Shown here: one piece after another, positions 59,534 to 64,000 of the stretch
Numbering within the stretch: position 1 is the first letter of the stretch
Layout: every line of letters starts with the position of its first letter
Origin: Spisula solida
Taxonomy: Eukaryota > Mollusca > Bivalvia > Venerida > Mactridae
NCBI GenBank assembly: GCA_947247005.1
Contig: OX365948.1
Coordinates: 62,001-126,000 of the forward strand
Length of the DNA stretch: 64,000 bases
Reading direction: 5' to 3'
Translations under genes and position numbers: made by a program
The notes under the pieces: model-generated
The model's input: the letters and a program-made list of their open reading frames with translations, nothing else
Told to the model about the DNA's origin: nothing
Databases searched by the model: none

Positions 59534-61689
59534 CTGTAAATATAAAAACATATAATATTATTATATAAATATCGCTAGAACCCAAAGAGAAAAGATAACT
59601 CATACAGTTTGCACTATCAGGAAGCATTACCAAGTTAACATTTTGATTTTGATATAGACATAATATAGAGTTTTGTGGACTTGTTTATTAATAGAAAATA
59701 ATGTCTGACTCATGAAATTCGCTGGCTTAGAATTAGAAGGTCGTAAGTACAAAATCAATACTTTGAGAAAACAATCTTGAAAAAAACTGACTGAAAACTA
59801 TTCTTTACTTATGGAAAAACAAGCTTTTTAAACTTCAGTTTGGTCAACATGACCATTTCCGATTTTCATGAAAATAGGCTCATAAGAAGTGCCTTGAGAT
59901 GCAGATTTCTAATATGCATTAGCCTTATAATAGGGTTGTTAGTAGTACTTAATTCTAAATCAGCGAATTGTAGATATATTTTACATCTAATCAACGATTT
60001 AATACTAGTACTTAATTGTGATTATGTAGGTTTATCACACAATGGTGCATTAGATAAGCTTGAAATTGCAGCAATTGCCCAAAATTCTAATGCAACAATT
60101 TGAACAAATGGGAGTTTGGTAATTGATTGAATTGTCAGTTTTTATCGTAAGATGGGGTATTTTGTCAAATTGATTAAGTGCTCTGGGTATTTAAGTTAGA
60201 AATTGGTACTAATTATTTAAAGTTGTGATTAAAACCTTTAGTATAATGTCTGCTTAAGTATTGAATTGAAAAACCAAACCGAGTCCCAAAATTTTAAAAC
60301 GTATAATAAACTGTTTTAGGGGCGAACCTTTGCAGCTCTGGTATAAACTAGCGTTTAGTATTGCGGTGCGTTCTGTTTCAAACATGTATTAACATGATCA
60401 CAATTTTGTTATACTCCATTTTTAAATGATGATCGCTAAGGATTGAAGGAAAACAGTCAAATGTATATGAAGTGGTTTGAATGAATCAACAGAATTGATC
60501 GTATTTCTTGTGAAACATTTTATTTTTTTATGTACGCTGGTAGAAAATGGTTCAATTGATAGGGTGTCAATCATTATTTTGTTGAAAAAGTGTATTTTGG
60601 CACGCAACGAACGCGACTCAACTGAGTCGACGAAGTTTCAAAGAAGAAATAGCTTTCATCAAAGACCTTGGACTGCCAGCTACATTGTAGCTCAGCATGC
60701 CCAGTCAGGCAGAATCCTGCATTATTCATGCAGAAAACAAGAATACAATTTTTTCAATGTCCTGTTGTGGTTTAGTCATAATAGCATGTTACTACAAGTG
60801 AGACGTTAAATTGAAACAATATTGCGAGTGTTATCATTATTTAGGATAAAACATTTTGGAAAGTTCGCGCAAATTGGCAGCCATAATTTTAAAGAATGTT
60901 TAAAAACCTGTTTCTGGACCGAAAATACGAGCATGTATAAGATACGATTTACCTGCCTTTGCACATAGCTGAAAATCATAGACTGCGCTGTACCCACTTT
61001 TTTAGGCATGTACCCACTTTTTCCGAAACTAGTGGGTACAGATACCCATTTTTTAAAATTCCAGAGGGCATGCTGTAGCTCATTAGAGCATTCGCCCTGT
61101 AAGCGAAGGGTCCAGGGTTTGAGCCCTAGTCTGGCTGCACATTTTTATAGAATATGTGCAATTGGAAAGTAACTTCATTGATTTCAATTGAATTGCCTAT
61201 ATGACCCGCCATTTTGAAAAGAAATAAGGCAATCGGCGAACTTGTACGAGATTTTCATGTTGACGCTATTACTTCATCAATATAGTCTGTTTTATCAACA
61301 AGATATTTATTTTCAAATTAAGCAACCCTTCCTCAAATTAGCAAAGGTAGGTATTTATTTGTTCCGTTTTGTATCTTGAATGTTTTTGTTTTAATAGTTT
61401 AGACAATTCATATGTCAAATGTGAAATAGACCATATTAAATGATATTTTCTGTGACCTGTCCCGATTGATGATTTTTAATTGACAGGTTTTGGATTGCTT
61501 CCAAGATTTAATGTTTAAGTCCCGATGGAAACTTATTTACGACTGTTTTTCTTATAAATTATTATTTTTTGTGATCTTTGAGGTGTCCTTTATCTGTTTT
61601 AAATGATCAAACCACTTCGTTTTGTGGCTTTGACACGAAAAAATATTTCTTTTGGATACGTCATTTTTAAATTTGTCATGCATTTTAGA
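59534..61689. other. Upstream or first-intron sequence of EBP2, no exon found
   Basis: Searched on the minus strand for an acidic N-terminal exon with a donor in phase 0; none convincing. A gtgcaaaggcag|gtaaatcg donor-like site at about 60953 follows an ATG frame (MPKKVGTAQS...) that does not resemble EBP2. Confidence 0.5.
61066..61140 (+). other. Degenerate tRNA-like sequence (Thr-TGT-like loop)
   Basis: tgtagctcattagagca (D arm, A box), ttcgc-cctgtaa-gcgaa (anticodon arm with TGT, but C instead of U at position 33) and gggtttgagccc (T arm, B box with T56) are present. The acceptor ends do not pair. Either a tRNA pseudogene or a SINE head. Confidence 0.5.
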
Positions 61690-62525
61690 AACAAGAGGGC
61701 CCAAAGGGCCATAGGTCGCTCACCTGTCCTAGTAGTTCATGCAGACCCCTTGATGGTAGCTTCTATTGCATGTACAAGGTTTTCATATTGTCTTATAAAG
61801 TGACATTGCAATTTTAATCACATACATGAAGACCAAATTGCATATTGAAGTTTAAGCCAAATTTTGTCTATGATTTGACCTTGTGACCTAGTTTTTTACC
61901 CAGGATGACCCAATATTGAACTTGACCTAGATTTTGTTGAGATGATCATCATGACTAAGTCTCATAAAGATTAGACCAAAATTGTGACCTCTAGTGACTA
62001 CACAAGGTTTTTCTATGATTTGACCTAGTGGCCTTTTAAGTAGTTTTTGACCCTGGATGACCCAATATCGAACTTGACCTAGATTTTGTTGACATGATCA
62101 TTGTGACTAAGTTTCATAAAGATAAGGCCAAAATTGTGACCTCTAGTGACTACACAAGGTTTTTCTACGATTTGACCTAGTTTTTGACCCTGGATGACCC
62201 AATATCGAACTTGACCTAGATTTTGTTGACACGATCATTGTGACCAAGTTTGATAAAGATTAGGTCAAAATTGTGACCTCTAGTGACTACACAAGGTTTT
62301 CTATGATGTGACCTTGTGACCTAGTTTTTGACCCTGGATGACCCAATATTGAACTTGATCTAGATTTTGTTGAGATGATCAATTTTACCTAGTTTCATAA
62401 AGATTAGGCCAAAATTGTGACCTCTAGAGACTACACAATACACAAGGTTTTTCTATGATTTGACCTTGTGACCTAGTTTTTGACCCCGGATGACCCAATA
62501 TCGAACTTGACCTAGATTTCGTCGA
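61690..62525 (+). mobile_element. AAGAGGGCCC element, 3'-truncated copy
   Basis: Opens acaagagggcccaaagggcc, close to 57360, and keeps about four 138-152-bp internal units. It stops at gtcgaaatgaccatcc, where a SINE tail begins, and lacks the gacaggtgagc terminus. Confidence 0.75.
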
Positions 62526-62870
62526 AATGACCATCCATCCATCCCATCCCATCCCATCCATCTTTCATTACTGTCAAACCCCTTACGGGGACGTAGACAT
62601 TTGTCCAGGCAGACTTAAAATCAAGAGAAAGAGGTGTGATACAAGGAATCCGGAAGCGTTACCCTAGCTCATTTCGAATAACGTGCTCAGTGTATAGCAC
62701 CCATACAAGCGTGACTACCTCTGGGTTCCCAACCAGTTTCGTCTCTAGTTAGGTGGGAAACACTGAAAAGCGTTTCATAAATGACCAAGTGCCCGGCCGA
62801 GATTCTAACCAGGGACCTCTCGATCAGTAGTCAAGCGTGTTACCACTAGACCACTGTGCCACCTATAATT
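62526..62870 (-). mobile_element. tRNA-derived SINE with (GATGG)n tail
   Basis: On the minus strand the head (62868-62795) has a tRNA layout: tggtctagtggtaacacg, an anticodon-like arm cttga-ctactga-tcgag and ctggttagaatctcg (degenerate B box). A body of about 200 bp follows and it ends in gatgggatgggatgggatgg (62560-62530). The body matches the fragment at 49420-49475. Confidence 0.72.
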
Positions 62871-63052
62871 AAATTGCATTTTTACATTTTTCCTAACAGG
62901 CACATTTAGCAAGATAATTAAAAAAAAAATAAGACTGTTTATTAAAATATGTACATATTCAAAGATATGCATCAGACACTTTCTAGTTAAAGAAGTTTTA
63001 AACTATTTATTGCAAAATTTTGCATATTTATGCAATATCCCTATTTGTGTAT

Positions 63053-63123
63053 CCCTTTGGCGCAACAAGGTTGTATCTCACTATATAGTGTACAGAGAGA
63101 TACAACCTTGTTGCGCCAAAGGG
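63053..63123. mobile_element. Perfect foldback, 27-bp arms
   Basis: ccctttggcgcaacaaggtt + gtatctc at 63053-63079 is exactly mirrored at 63097-63123, with a 17-bp spacer. Confidence 0.85.
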
Positions 63124-63654
63124 ACGAATTGATATGATACATACATCTGTATATGATATACAAATCTGTGTATTATACACAGATCAGGCGATATAATAAC
63201 AGACCTATTTAAATCACAATATTTAAGATGCTGGTATACATTTTTTCTTTCGAACTGTATCCCGGAAAGAAACGAAATTAACCGAACGCGATGAAATGGA
63301 AACGGCCAATGAAGATAAGATAAGATAGATAAGATAAAGTTTAATTCCAATCAAGGGTCATATAACATGACATATGAATCACATATAAAACAAAATGGAT
63401 TGAAAATATAAACATAACAACAAAGAACTTTTAAAGTAAATAAGGGTTGATTTTGATTAGGTAACACAAATAAATAAGGCTTTATGTCTAAAGAATCCTA
63501 CCTCCCTTCATGCACTTGAAAGATGATGGGAGATAGGATTAATTTGACGTTTTTAATATTGGTAAAAAAGGAGAGTGAAATTTAACAATACATATTATAA
63601 CTAATATATAACATACGTAAGTAAACGGTCTGTCAAACATTATTTTGAGTGAAA

Positions 63655-63752
63655 CTGTAACTAAAACAGTTAAGATTGATTACACTCGTAATACCCACAA
63701 AAGTATATATGTTGTGGGTATTACGAGTGTAATCAATCGGAAGTTAACTGTT
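63655..63752. mobile_element. Foldback with perfect 27-bp inner arms
   Basis: gattgattacactcgtaata + cccacaa at 63674-63700 is exactly mirrored at 63712-63738 with an 11-bp loop. Outer arms continue imperfectly to gtaac...gttac. Confidence 0.85.
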
Positions 63753-64000
63753 ACATTATACATATATACTGCGACTTAGAAAAAGTTATCTAAATGAACA
63801 TCAATACAATTTTATGTTCATTCCAATGATGAGCGAAGCGCGTGATGCATTAAGGTTGTACAGGTCATAACTCGGCTATTTTTAGACTCGCGTATCTGTC
63901 TAGACTCTAGTGTAAATCGTGATTTTTTCACTCTTGTAGCTCAGTGGTGCTTCCCTTAGTGAAAAAAATCTACATCTTGCAAGAGTGTTATCATTTTCAT

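Noticed and set aside
60806..61009. First exon of EBP2 (MPKKVGTAQS... with a donor-like gtaaatcg)
   Set aside because: The residues do not resemble the acidic EBP2 N-terminus, and the phase and surrounding hairpin (gtgggtaca repeats) suggest a chance frame.

Overview
This is a repeat-dominated stretch of a metazoan nuclear genome. Protein-coding DNA is under 5 percent of it, carried in short exons bounded by GT-AG introns. An abundant element that opens AACAAGAGGGCCCAAAGGGC and ends GACAGGTGAGC, GGACGGACGGACG/GGGGCATAAAA-type elements, tRNA-derived SINEs and many foldback elements together suggest a mollusc, probably a bivalve. That assignment is inference from repeat style, not from a marker gene.

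Three real genes are supported. (1) 21905-26641, minus: a two-exon prostanoid (EP4-like) class A GPCR. The intron lies at the end of TM6, where prostanoid receptor genes classically carry one. (2) 40655-45205, plus: a complete four-exon CFAP144 (FAM183A) gene of 134 codons, encoding an axonemal microtubule-inner protein. (3) 48529-59533, minus: eight exons (284 residues, lacking only the extreme N-terminus) of EBP2/EBNA1BP2, a nucleolar rRNA-processing factor. Genes 2 and 3 are convergent, as I recall their human orthologues to be neighbours on 1p34.2.

Layout. 1-14010 is a field of tandem arrays with units of 19, 35, 27, 40 and 62 bp, several with higher-order structure; the 62-bp array is split by a foldback insertion. 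15338-21839 is a large palindromic transposon-like element: TIRs, arms built of about 360-bp repeats, and a cryptic 44-bp satellite core. The GPCR follows. 26813-36039 is mostly non-coding, with a TG tract, a Tc1/mariner-like MITE, a SINE-like end, an 11-bp array and a 41-bp array. 36040-39450 holds two dead LINE fragments; the first is interrupted by a solo LTR with a 4-bp target duplication. The CFAP144 and EBP2 genes occupy most of 40655-59533, their introns packed with minisatellites and MITEs. The right end holds a second AAGAGGGCCC element, a SINE and perfect foldbacks.

The most unusual feature is that two minisatellites have captured splice junctions of their host genes. The GPCR intron begins with a 54-bp array in which the last 36 nt of the exon plus the 5' splice site are repeated, and the frame stays open through the nearest copies. 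The EBP2 intron before the exon at 54334-54409 ends with about 30 copies of a 58-bp unit, each carrying a pyrimidine tract, the 3' splice site CAG and the first 19 nt of that exon. Everything about splicing consequences is inference from sequence.
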